From positions 806,001 to 870,000 of the forward strand of contig NZ_CP053833.1 in the NCBI RefSeq assembly GCF_013201935.1: a stretch of 64,000 nucleotides of DNA, in the 5' to 3' direction. Positions 27,164 through 34,780 of the stretch are shown piece by piece. Position numbers and translations under genes: made by a program. This DNA is from Arcobacter cloacae. Lineage in GTDB: Bacteria; Campylobacterota; Campylobacteria; Campylobacterales; Arcobacteraceae. The notes under the pieces are model-generated. The model was not told where the DNA came from. It did not search any database and was given only the letters and a program-made list of their open reading frames with translations. Position 1 is the stretch's first letter. Each line of letters begins with the position of its first letter.

Positions 27164-27523
27164 TTATTCTTGATGATGGCTTTGCATTTGAGCTTTTGCA
27201 TCTTCATATCTCTCTTTTAATTCTTCAATACCAGCACTAAAAAGTTCACTTCCTTTTCCAAAAGCTTTAAAAATACCTTCTTGAGCATTTTTATTTGTTA
27301 AAAGATAAGTTACAGCTGCACCAATTAATGCACCTTTTACAAAATCTCCATTAAAAAAACCATTTTGAACAGGAGCATTTGTTTGCATAGGAGTTTGTAA
27401 AGGATTTATATATGGATTTTGATTGATATTAGCACCTGTTTGAAGAGTTTTTGCTCTGCTATTTTCAATATTCATATCATATTGATTTGTTTGCATATTT
27501 TGTTGCGGATTTTGATTATTCAT
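27164..27523 (-). CDS. Small Asn/Gln-rich membrane-associated protein
   Basis: The 119-residue protein has a low-complexity N-terminal half rich in Asn, Gln and Thr (MNNQNPQQNMQTNQYDMN and similar), one short Gly/Ala-rich hydrophobic helix (GDFVKGALIGAAVTYLL) and a helical charged tail ending in AQMQSHHQE. The helix-plus-charged-tail part recalls YtxH-like proteins. No enzyme motif is seen. Its start overlaps the preceding gene by eight bases and it ends three bases before the ATPase gene, so it is in the same operon. Confidence 0.75.
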   Translation of the reverse strand: MNNQNPQQNMQTNQYDMNIENSRAKTLQTGANINQNPYINPLQTPMQTNAPVQNGFFNGDFVKGALIGAAVTYLLTNKNAQEGIFKAFGKGSELFSAGIEELKERYEDAKAQMQSHHQE

Positions 27524-27878
27524 CTATATTCTCCTCTAAATGACAATTTTCATTTGTTAAATATTTTTGATCAAGTTTTTCTTCAATTACTTCAATCGCA
27601 TATATTCCCATCATTCCAATACTTGCAGCTGTTAGAGCTTTAAATAATCCACCTTTTTGACCTAAATAATTAGCTGTAGCAATAGCACTTCCTGTTGCAA
27701 TTGCACCTTGTGAAGTTCTTTTTATTGTATCTTTAATGGCATCTTTTTTTGTGATTTGTCTACTTTGAGCTTTTTTGTAATTAATCGCTCCACTTATTAC
27801 AGCACTTGCAATTGCACCACTTATAACGTGACCCAAAACATTTCTTGGTGCTCCTGTATCAATAACTATTTCTTTCAT
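27516..27878 (-). CDS. Small hydrophobic protein of the metal cluster
   Basis: The 120-residue protein contains Gly/Ala/Ser-rich hydrophobic stretches (GHVISGAIASAVISGAIN and GAIATGSAIATANYLG, then FKALTAASIGMMGIYAIEV) separated by a basic segment (KKAQSRQITKKDAIKDTIKR). The glycine-rich helices could pack closely in a membrane. I do not recognise a named family. It overlaps the upstream and downstream genes by four and eight bases, which supports co-translation with the other small membrane proteins and the ATPase. Confidence 0.75.
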   Translation of the reverse strand: MKEIVIDTGAPRNVLGHVISGAIASAVISGAINYKKAQSRQITKKDAIKDTIKRTSQGAIATGSAIATANYLGQKGGLFKALTAASIGMMGIYAIEVIEEKLDQKYLTNENCHLEENIDE

Positions 27879-28108
27879 TCATTTTCCTTTTTTTCTACTT
27901 CGCATTTTTCTTCTAAATTCTCTTTTTTACAACAGATATTTTCTTTTAGGTGTGAAACATTTTCTTTTGTTTTTTCTATAGTTTGATTTGCAAAATCTTT
28001 TGACTTATCAAATAGTTTTGAACTCTTTTGTTTTAGTAACTCTTTGTTTTTATATGCTATTACAGCACCTGCACCAACTGCTACTCCTAAAATAAATGGT
28101 AAAGCCAT
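27875..28108 (-). CDS. YtxH-like small membrane protein
   Basis: The 77-residue protein has an N-terminal Gly/Ala-rich helix (LPFILGVAVGAGAVIAYKNK) followed by a long charged, probably coiled-coil tail. The tail has a Cys pair (ENICCKKENLEEKCEVEKK). This is the general architecture of YtxH-type proteins, whose function is unknown. The cysteines might bind metal. It starts three bases after the ferritin-like gene and overlaps the next gene by four bases. Confidence 0.7.
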   Translation of the reverse strand: MALPFILGVAVGAGAVIAYKNKELLKQKSSKLFDKSKDFANQTIEKTKENVSHLKENICCKKENLEEKCEVEKKENE

Positions 28109-28111
28109 TTT

Positions 28112-28795
28112 CTACTCCTTTGATTCATTCTCTTGTTTTGCATTATAAGTGTTCAATAAAGCAATTATTGCACCACCTAAAACAGCACCGCTAACCATCG
28201 AAAGATTTAGTTTTGAAAAGATTTTTGATATAGAGTTTTCATCTATATTTCCACTCATAATATCATCTAAAATAACTTGATATTCACCTAGTTTTTCCAT
28301 GATATTTTCTTGAGTTATGTTATTTGTTGCACCATTATTATAATGAGCTATTACACAATTTCTAAAAGCAGGAAGGTGATTATTAAAAGATGCTGCTTGA
28401 AGTTTAAATAAAACATCTTTTACATCAGGTTCATTAGCATAACTTAATAAATTGTTATACATAGCAATATTATTAATCTCTCCTGCAACTCCCATTTCAC
28501 AACACTCAATAAGTGTGTTTGGTACTTCTATTTTAGAAGCCCAGTTATTTATAGGAACTTCCACATTATATTTTTGCATTAGTTGAATAAGTGCAGCATA
28601 ATGAACAGCTTCAGCCTCTTTTATATTTACAAAAGGTTGAACTAATCCAAATTTTTCAATTATTTTTGTGTAGGTTTCATAGGCTTTAAACTCATCATAA
28701 ACAGCAATTCTTAAAATCTGTGAGATTATAGGAATTTGGCTATTTTCATCTACTCTTGCACTTATTAATAGTGCTTCATCTATATTTATTTCCAA
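28112..28795 (-). CDS. Ferritin-like four-helix protein with C-terminal membrane helix
   Basis: The 227-residue protein has ferritin-like (DUF2202-type) helices with paired carboxylate/His motifs: YDEFKAYETY (about 34-43), KEAEAVHYAAL (59-69), GVAGEINNIAMY (about 103-114) and NNHLPAFRNCVIAH. These could form a di-iron site for iron binding or oxidation. A C-terminal segment (SMVSGAVLGGAIIALLN) is hydrophobic enough to anchor it to a membrane, which is not usual for ferritins. It is placed between the HMA2-like and small hydrophobic genes of the same operon, so a role in handling iron at a membrane compartment is inferred. Confidence 0.78.
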   Translation of the reverse strand: MEINIDEALLISARVDENSQIPIISQILRIAVYDEFKAYETYTKIIEKFGLVQPFVNIKEAEAVHYAALIQLMQKYNVEVPINNWASKIEVPNTLIECCEMGVAGEINNIAMYNNLLSYANEPDVKDVLFKLQAASFNNHLPAFRNCVIAHYNNGATNNITQENIMEKLGEYQVILDDIMSGNIDENSISKIFSKLNLSMVSGAVLGGAIIALLNTYNAKQENESKE

Positions 28796-29110
28796 CTAAA
28801 TAACCTCCTTTGCAAGTCTATTTATTAGTTGTGTTAACTCTTCAATATTTTGATTTTTTATTAAATCTTCCCAAAGTTTTGGACTAAATATTTTAGGGTC
28901 ATACATAATTGTAACAGAGGCAATAACTTTATTAATTTTAATACTAATTATTCCCTCTATTTTATTTGGTAAATTCTCTATATCTGCTATTGTTATATTT
29001 CCACCTGAATCTTTGATTTTAGGATTTACTCTAACTCTTAATCTTCCAGGTGTATGAGCAATAATAGAAAAAAAACTAGCAATTTTTATAATATCTTCTG
29101 TACTTATCAA
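28796..29110 (-). CDS. HMA2-like small protein
   Basis: The 104-residue protein resembles the HMA2 (heavy-metal-associated type 2) domain: an early hydrophobic stretch and AHTPGRLRVRVNPKI, then a ferredoxin-like beta-alpha-beta pattern (IEGIISIKINKVIASVTIMYDP). It lacks the CxxC of classical HMA domains. The HTPGRLR motif is echoed at the N-terminus of the P-type ATPase in the same operon (HETPLRLR), which suggests that both proteins bind the same partner or surface. It directly abuts the ferritin-like gene. Confidence 0.78.
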   Translation of the reverse strand: MISTEDIIKIASFFSIIAHTPGRLRVRVNPKIKDSGGNITIADIENLPNKIEGIISIKINKVIASVTIMYDPKIFSPKLWEDLIKNQNIEELTQLINRLAKEVI

Positions 29111-29173
29111 AATCTATCCTTTCAATATAAGCATTTTTTCCAATTGAAAATTAATTTAAACTTATTATAAACT

Positions 29174-29188
29174 AATAATTATTATCAG
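29174..29188. promoter_or_regulatory. Imperfect Fur-like site upstream of the HMA2-like gene
   Basis: TAATAATTATTATCAG contains the ATTATCA half of the Fur box and a degenerate left half. It lies in the gap between the Fur-family regulator gene and the HMA2-like gene and could give the metal cluster a second promoter. The match is weaker than those elsewhere in the window. Confidence 0.4.
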
Positions 29189-29192
29189 AAGA

Positions 29193-29642
29193 TTATTGAC
29201 ATTTTTCACAAAGTCCATAAATAGTCATAACATGTTCTTTAAGAATGAAATTGTGCTTTTTAGCCACTTTTTCTTGTTGTTCTTCTATTATTTCATCTGT
29301 AAATTCAAAAATAGCTCCACAGTTATTACAAATTAGATGGTCATGATGTTCTGCCAAACTTAATTCATATCGAATAGAACTTCCCCCAACATCCAACATA
29401 TTTACAAGTTTCATATCATGTAAAAATTTCATAGCTCTATAAACTGTGGCAATTCCTATTGATACATTATAAATTTCTCTTATCTTGTTTGATATCTCTT
29501 CAGCTGTTAAATGCTCTTTTGAAAAATATAATACTTTTAAAATATAATCTTTTTGTATAGAGTTTTTTAAACCAATTTTTGAAACATTTTTTTTAAAATT
29601 TTTTAAAAAAATATTAAATGCAATTTCTTGATTATTTTCCAT
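29193..29642 (-). CDS. Fur-family metalloregulator
   Basis: The 149-residue protein has the Fur-type winged helix (HLTAEEISNKIREIYNVSIG, then IATVYRAMKFL) and the dimer/metal domain with AEHHDHLICNNCG and the closing CEKC. The two CxxC pairs form the structural zinc site, and the His-rich segment is the regulatory metal site. The PerR-specific aspartate could not be judged. It is encoded directly ahead of the metal cluster and is the natural candidate for its repressor. It may instead be the global Fur that acts on the palindromes at the TonB, Feo and receptor genes. Confidence 0.9.
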   Translation of the reverse strand: MENNQEIAFNIFLKNFKKNVSKIGLKNSIQKDYILKVLYFSKEHLTAEEISNKIREIYNVSIGIATVYRAMKFLHDMKLVNMLDVGGSSIRYELSLAEHHDHLICNNCGAIFEFTDEIIEEQQEKVAKKHNFILKEHVMTIYGLCEKCQ

Positions 29643-29758
29643 TAGTTAAAACCTTTTATTGAAATGAAAATTATACAAATAGTTATTAATATAAGATAGA
29701 CTTTCCATAAATTTTTATGTATTTTTATATTTTTTTCATGTAAAGATGAGTTTTTCAT
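29642..29758 (-). CDS. Single-pass microprotein coupled to the Fur-family gene (38 residues)
   Basis: The ATG at 29758 follows AAAGGAAATTT and opens 38 codons: a basic N-terminus (MKNSSLHEKNIKIHKNLWK) and one hydrophobic helix (VYLILITICIIFISI). The stop TAA shares its last base with the regulator's ATG (TAATG). The good ribosome site and the one-base overlap argue for a translated leader gene of the operon. The function is unknown; it might be a membrane-associated partner, or its translation may simply couple to the regulator. Confidence 0.6.
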   Translation of the reverse strand: MKNSSLHEKNIKIHKNLWKVYLILITICIIFISIKGFN

Positions 29759-29885
29759 AAATTTCCTTTTATTAAAAAAGAAATACTATCATTAATACTC
29801 TTAAAGAATATTGATTTTAATTATCAGTTTAAATCTAAATTAAGTATTTTCTACATATAATTTAAAAAAATAAATAAGGATTTTT

Positions 29886-30278
29886 ATGCTAAATGTAACA
29901 CTTTTAAGTTCAGTTGCAAAAAGTGCATTTGTTGGAGCGGTTGCTACAAAGTTGGTTGATACTTTTGTTTCAACAAAAATAAATACAAAAATCGAACAAA
30001 ATAAATGGGCAAGAACAACAAAACTAGAGTTATTCTCAAAATTAATAGAAGATATATTATTACTTGATAGTGAAGATTTTAACACTCAAATAAAAGAGAT
30101 AAAAAGAAGTTGTGCAAAAATTATTTTACTTGTAAATGATAAGAAATTAGAGTTGAAAATCGAAGATTACTTAAATAGATTAAATAGATTTGTGCAAAAC
30201 GATAGGGTTGAAAGAAATGGTTTATCTTTACTGAATAAAGATATGATTTCTTATTTAAAAATGAATATAAGACTTTAA
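29886..30278 (+). CDS. Hypothetical protein with N-terminal hydrophobic segment
   Basis: The 130-residue product starts at ATG 29886 after ATAAGGATTTTT. The first 30 residues are Ala/Val-rich and mildly hydrophobic (LLSSVAKSAFVGAVATKLVDTFV). The rest is helical and charged (KLELFSKLIEDILLL, IEDYLNRLNRF). No family or catalytic motif is recognised. It is a plus-strand gene between the two minus-strand iron operons and ends at a strong hairpin that also serves the convergent gene. Confidence 0.6.
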   Translation: MLNVTLLSSVAKSAFVGAVATKLVDTFVSTKINTKIEQNKWARTTKLELFSKLIEDILLLDSEDFNTQIKEIKRSCAKIILLVNDKKLELKIEDYLNRLNRFVQNDRVERNGLSLLNKDMISYLKMNIRL

Positions 30279-30284
30279 AATCTT

Positions 30285-30310
30285 AGGAGTTGAAATTTTC
30301 AACTCCTTTT
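30285..30310. terminator. Terminator between the hypothetical gene and the Feo operon
   Basis: AGGAGTTGAA pairs with TTCAACTCCT across a 3-base loop, followed by a run of seven T on the plus strand. It is a classic intrinsic terminator for the hypothetical gene. The convergent Feo operon ends within ten bases of it, so it may act both ways. Confidence 0.85.
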
Positions 30311-30316
30311 TTTATC

Positions 30317-30619
30317 TTATTGAGTTATATCTTTACTTTTTATATAAACCTCGTGTCCTTCTCCCGCATCTAAAATAACAACAAAATCTTCACTTGGTTT
30401 TTTAAATGTTACTTCACCATTATCATCCATTTTTGTTTCAATTACAGCTTTTTTATTTTGTTCAACTATAAAAGCAACTCCACTTGAACTACTTCCATCA
30501 CTAAAACCACCTTCACAAGTGATTGTTCCATCTCCATTGTCAAAACAACTCATTATTGCTGAGTGTGCAAAAGCACTACTTGCTAAAAAAGCAAGTGAAA
30601 ATATAGTTTTTTTAATCAT
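30317..30619 (-). CDS. Small exported protein at the end of the Feo operon
   Basis: The 100-residue protein has a signal peptide (MIKKTIFSLAFLASSAFA, with cleavage after AFA likely). A mature domain with two cysteines in SCFDNGDGTITCEGG follows, and the C-terminal block is VVILDAGEGHEVYI. The latter recalls the DAGPGH-type motif of periplasmic metal-related proteins, and the cysteines may form a disulfide or bind metal. It lies 47 bases downstream of feoB, so a periplasmic role in ferrous iron delivery is plausible but unproven. Confidence 0.65.
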   Translation of the reverse strand: MIKKTIFSLAFLASSAFAHSAIMSCFDNGDGTITCEGGFSDGSSSSGVAFIVEQNKKAVIETKMDDNGEVTFKKPSEDFVVILDAGEGHEVYIKSKDITQ

Positions 30620-30666
30620 TCTTTTCCTTTTTATTAAATTTAAATTTTTCTATAATTTTTAGAGGT

Positions 30667-33129
30667 TTAATTTTTAAAATTTTTTGCTCCTCCTTTCCAA
30701 TTAATAGATTTATTTGGATAAAAAGCTAAAATCAAAGTTATAGCTAAAACTGTAAAATAGAAATAACTCATAGCTTCTAATCCACTCCATGAATAGATAT
30801 TTCCAACTGTAAATACAAAAGAAGCGATAAAAACACCCAAACTTACTGGGAAAAATATTGCAAATAACATCCATTTAAAGCTATTTGTTTGCATTTTTAC
30901 AACAATCATAGTTGCAATACAAGGAGGTGTTAAAAGCATAAAAATAATAATCGCAGTTGCATGAAGTGGAGTATAACCACTATTTTGTGCCATTGCTTCT
31001 TCAGCTCTTAAATTATCTGCTTTGTTGTTTTCATATAAACTTCCCAAAGTAGCAACAGCACTCTCTCGTGCAGCAAATGAACTTAAAAATGCCACATTTA
31101 TTTTCCAATCAAACCCTGCATATTTTGTAATAGGTTCAATTGATTTTCCCATCATTCCAAGAAGAGAATTTTCTATTTTTTCATTTTTCATCTCTCTTAA
31201 AATATTTTTTCTATCTGTTGATAGTTTTCTAAGGGCAACATTTATTTTTTTTGCATCATTATCACTCAAAGGTCTTATAAATTTATAAAGAGTTTGATTC
31301 TCTTTTTCATATTTTTCATCTACACTTGATGATGAATTTACCATTTTAGCAGCTCTGTAATCATCATAAAAATTTAAAGCCAAAGAGATTTTTTCTTTAT
31401 CATTTAAATATTCATAATAAGTTGTATTTTTTACTTTTTCATCAAATTCTACTAAAGCTTTTTGGGCTAAAAAATCATATTTTATTTTTGATTCATCACT
31501 TAATCCTGGAAATTGAAGCATCGCAAAAAGTACAATAGCAACAGCAAGTACTATAGTTACAACTTTTTTGATATAAACCCAAACCCTTTGAGATGCTCTT
31601 ATTATTACACCTTTAAAAGTTGGTAAATGATAAGGTGGAAGTTCCATTAAAAAAGGAGCAGTTTCTCTATTTTTTAAAATAGTGCTTGTTAAAATTTTTG
31701 CAACAATTAAAGCACAAAAAACTGTAACTGTTGAGATAAAAAACATCATTATTGCCATATCTGGTTTAAAAAAAGCACCTAAAAGTAGGGTATAAAAAGG
31801 AACTTTTGCCAAACAATTCATATAAGGAACAGTTAAAACTGTAGCCATTCTAGCTCTATCATCTGCTATTCCTTTTGTAGCCATAACTCCTGGAACTGCA
31901 CAACCTCCAACCATAGCGCCACCTAAAACTAAAGGAAGAGTAGATTGTCCATGAAGTCCAAATTTTCTAAAAACCCTATCTAAAATAAATGCCATTCTTG
32001 GCATATATCCAACATCTTCCATAATAGCAATCAAAGCAAATAGAATAAAAAAGATAGGAATATAATTAAGTAAGGCATTTGCACTATTTACCATCCAAAT
32101 AGTAAAATCAGTTATCATAGGAACATCTGTAAAATTTGCTTTTGGCATCACATCAATAACAAAATTTTTAAAACTAGCAAGTATTGGCCAAGTATAATCT
32201 GTAAGTTTGTATCCATAAACAATAGAAATCTGATAAACTAAAAACATAATTGCAAATAAAATAGGTAAGGCTAAAAATCTATTTAAGATTATTTTATCAG
32301 CTTTATCTGTTAGAGTTTTTTTATTTGGATTTTTATGAACAACGGTTTTTTCTTGTATAAGTTCAGCACTATCATATCTAAAAGTTGCAAGAAAAGTGAT
32401 GATATTTTTATTATAAGTTGTTTGAAAAAGTTCATTTTGTTTTTGTAAAATCTCTTTTATATCAGAAATCTCTTTTGATAAAAAATCTATTATTGTTTCA
32501 TCACCCTCTAGTGCTTTTATTGCTAACCATCTTTTTGATAGATTACTTGTTGAAGTTTTGATTTCATTTTCAACATAAGAGATATAAGATTCTAACTCTT
32601 CATAATTTATTTGAAACTCTTCAATACTATTTTCATTTTCATAAAGAGTTGTGATTGCTTTCATAATCTCTTCTTTCCCAAGCCCTTTTGCTCCACTTGC
32701 TTCTATAACAGGGCATCCAAGCATTGATGAGATTTTTTTACTATCTATATTTATATCTCTTCTTTTAGCCACATCCATCATATTTAAAACTAAAACAACA
32801 GGAATTCCTATTTCTAAAAGTTGAAAAGTTAAATATAAATTTCTTTTTAGATTTGAAGCATCAACTACATTTATTATTACATCAGGTTTTTCATTTAAGA
32901 TATACTCTTTTGCAACCCTTTCTTCAAGGGAATATGAACTAAAAGAGTAAGTTCCAGGTAAATCTACCATCTCTATTTTATAATCATCAAATTTGAAAAA
33001 ACCAGTTTTTTTATCGACTGTTACTCCTGGATAATTTGCTATATGTTGCTCAATTCCACTAACCAAATTAAAAATTGTTGATTTACCACAGTTTGGCTGT
33101 CCTGCTAATACTGCTTTTATTTTTCTCAT
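30667..33129 (-). CDS. feoB: Ferrous iron transporter FeoB
   Basis: FeoB is the large inner-membrane GTPase that imports Fe2+. The 820-residue protein has the N-terminal G-domain motifs GQPNCGKST (G1), DLPGTYS (G3) and NMMD (G4). The helical guanine-dissociation region, and then two Gate repeats with the conserved membrane cysteines in VGGCAVPGV and PPCIATM, follow. A charged insertion of about 120 residues (roughly 575-690) lies between the membrane halves, which is common in campylobacterotal FeoB. It overlaps feoA by four bases. Co-transcription with an upstream ABC transporter is unusual. Confidence 0.96.
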   Translation of the reverse strand: MRKIKAVLAGQPNCGKSTIFNLVSGIEQHIANYPGVTVDKKTGFFKFDDYKIEMVDLPGTYSFSSYSLEERVAKEYILNEKPDVIINVVDASNLKRNLYLTFQLLEIGIPVVLVLNMMDVAKRRDINIDSKKISSMLGCPVIEASGAKGLGKEEIMKAITTLYENENSIEEFQINYEELESYISYVENEIKTSTSNLSKRWLAIKALEGDETIIDFLSKEISDIKEILQKQNELFQTTYNKNIITFLATFRYDSAELIQEKTVVHKNPNKKTLTDKADKIILNRFLALPILFAIMFLVYQISIVYGYKLTDYTWPILASFKNFVIDVMPKANFTDVPMITDFTIWMVNSANALLNYIPIFFILFALIAIMEDVGYMPRMAFILDRVFRKFGLHGQSTLPLVLGGAMVGGCAVPGVMATKGIADDRARMATVLTVPYMNCLAKVPFYTLLLGAFFKPDMAIMMFFISTVTVFCALIVAKILTSTILKNRETAPFLMELPPYHLPTFKGVIIRASQRVWVYIKKVVTIVLAVAIVLFAMLQFPGLSDESKIKYDFLAQKALVEFDEKVKNTTYYEYLNDKEKISLALNFYDDYRAAKMVNSSSSVDEKYEKENQTLYKFIRPLSDNDAKKINVALRKLSTDRKNILREMKNEKIENSLLGMMGKSIEPITKYAGFDWKINVAFLSSFAARESAVATLGSLYENNKADNLRAEEAMAQNSGYTPLHATAIIIFMLLTPPCIATMIVVKMQTNSFKWMLFAIFFPVSLGVFIASFVFTVGNIYSWSGLEAMSYFYFTVLAITLILAFYPNKSINWKGGAKNFKN

Positions 33130-33350
33130 ATCATCTCTACTTCTATTAATTTTGCTTCACTTTTTCTAAGTGTTATATGATAGTTTTGGATTTTTAACTC
33201 CATTGGGTCATAAAGTGGTGCTTCTCTTATGATTTCAATAGAAGCTCCATTTACAAATCCCATATCCAAAAGTTTATAAAGTAATCTTCCTTGGGCATTT
33301 AGCTTTAGAATTTTTACAATATTTCCTTTTTTTATCTCATCTAATCCCAT
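33126..33350 (-). CDS. feoA: FeoA-type SH3-like protein
   Basis: The 74-residue protein matches FeoA: an SH3-like beta barrel with KLNAQGRLLYKLLDMGFVNG and the closing ITLRKSEAKLIEVE. FeoA binds the FeoB G-domain and modulates it. It overlaps feoB by four bases and the ABC permease gene by ten, so all are translated from one mRNA. Confidence 0.93.
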   Translation of the reverse strand: MGLDEIKKGNIVKILKLNAQGRLLYKLLDMGFVNGASIEIIREAPLYDPMELKIQNYHITLRKSEAKLIEVEMI

Positions 33351-34780
33351 TTTTCTTCCTTGATTTTTTTGTAATTTTCTTTTGAAAAAATAGCTGCAAA
33401 ATAAGAGTTCCCATCATCATAACGAATTAGATAATGAAGTGGGTCAGCTATTAGTTTTAATCTCATATTTTTATAATCAAACTCTTTTAAATCAAGTTTG
33501 ATAAACTCAAAATCCCAAGTTAATAGATAAAAGTTACTATTTTTATCTATTGCATAAGCACTTAGTTTTTGTTGTCTGTTTTCAGAAATATTTATATGCA
33601 CTATCTCTTCATCTTTTGGATAATTTATCTCTTTTATGGTGATTTTGTCATTCTCTTTTTTTAGATTAAAAAGTCTATTTTTATTATCTAGTATTAAATA
33701 TCCTAAATCAAATGGCTTGATATTTGTAGTTTTCCCCCAGATATTTTTCGCTGGATATGAAAAATTTAACTCTTTTAGTTTTTCATTTAACTCTTTACTT
33801 TTAGTTTTTAAAAGGTCATTATCAAAGTCATAAACTTTTGCGCCATCTTTAAAAATTCCAAAAACTTCTTCTGGAAATTTAATCATTCCTATATTACTGT
33901 GGGGATTAAAAAGTGGATAGAGTTCTACTTCTTTTTTCTTTAACATTTTATAGTTGTACTCAAAACCTAATTTTGAATTTTTTATCTCATTTGCATCATA
34001 AGAGATATTTTTTATTTGAATAGGAAGTTTTTTTTGAATCTCTAAATCTCTGTAATAAACAAAAGGCAAATAAGACTCATACTCTTTTTGAGAGAAAGTT
34101 TTTTTATCTTTTATTCCATACTCAAATCTATGCTCTCCAAAGTTTTTTTGATATACAAATTCATCTAAAATATCAGAATAAAAAATATAATATTTATGAA
34201 ACTCTTTTTCAAAACTTCCTTGAAAGCCAAAATAAAATAGGACTAATAAAGTAAAAACGGTTTTTAAAAGTTGTTTTATTCTATTTTGTTCCATAATTAT
34301 TAAAGAAATAAGAATATATGTAAGCAAAGATATTAGACTAAAAAATAGACTATCTTCAAATACAACTTGCACTATCTCTTTGGGATAATAATCACTAATT
34401 ATTCTAAGTAAAGATATTGAAAAAAGAGTTATAATCGAACATATAAAAATGATTCCAATTAAAAGATGTAAAAATATATTTTGAAAAATATTTAGTGGTA
34501 AATGAAGGGTTACTTTTACTCTTTTTTGAATAATCTCAGGTAAAAACTGAGATGTAGCCACAATAATTCCCACAAATAAATAAAAATAATATAGTATAAA
34601 GTGTGGTTTATGTTCTAAATGAATAAATCTATACCACATCATAGATTCAGGTTCTATTGTTGAAAATTGAAAATTTAAATCAAAGGCAAAGTAACTTAAG
34701 ATAATAATTGAAAAAATAAGTAAGAAAAATAATGGATATTTTATTTTTAACCACTCTTTTAAAAATATAGATTTAAACAT
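33341..34780 (-). CDS. ABC-type permease-like membrane protein embedded in the Feo operon
   Basis: The 479-residue protein has about six hydrophobic helices in the first 210 residues (KYPLFFLLIFSIIILSYFAF, LYYFYLFVGIIVATS, IFLHLLIGIIFICSIITLF, and others). A polar domain of about 260 residues rich in Lys, Glu and aromatic residues follows. The N-terminal half looks like an ABC-2 exporter subunit partnering the ATPase encoded directly upstream (the genes share one base). The C-terminal domain has repeated short beta strands and may be a sensor or propeller-like domain. The substrate is unknown. Its placement between a Cys-rich FeoB-associated gene and feoA is noteworthy. Confidence 0.65.
   Translation of the reverse strand: MFKSIFLKEWLKIKYPLFFLLIFSIIILSYFAFDLNFQFSTIEPESMMWYRFIHLEHKPHFILYYFYLFVGIIVATSQFLPEIIQKRVKVTLHLPLNIFQNIFLHLLIGIIFICSIITLFSISLLRIISDYYPKEIVQVVFEDSLFFSLISLLTYILISLIIMEQNRIKQLLKTVFTLLVLFYFGFQGSFEKEFHKYYIFYSDILDEFVYQKNFGEHRFEYGIKDKKTFSQKEYESYLPFVYYRDLEIQKKLPIQIKNISYDANEIKNSKLGFEYNYKMLKKKEVELYPLFNPHSNIGMIKFPEEVFGIFKDGAKVYDFDNDLLKTKSKELNEKLKELNFSYPAKNIWGKTTNIKPFDLGYLILDNKNRLFNLKKENDKITIKEINYPKDEEIVHINISENRQQKLSAYAIDKNSNFYLLTWDFEFIKLDLKEFDYKNMRLKLIADPLHYLIRYDDGNSYFAAIFSKENYKKIKEEKWD

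Noticed and set aside
29840-30085. A minus-strand frame of 81 codons opposite the hypothetical protein gene at 29886
   Set aside because: The plus-strand frame has the ribosome site and a terminator; the minus-strand one has neither.
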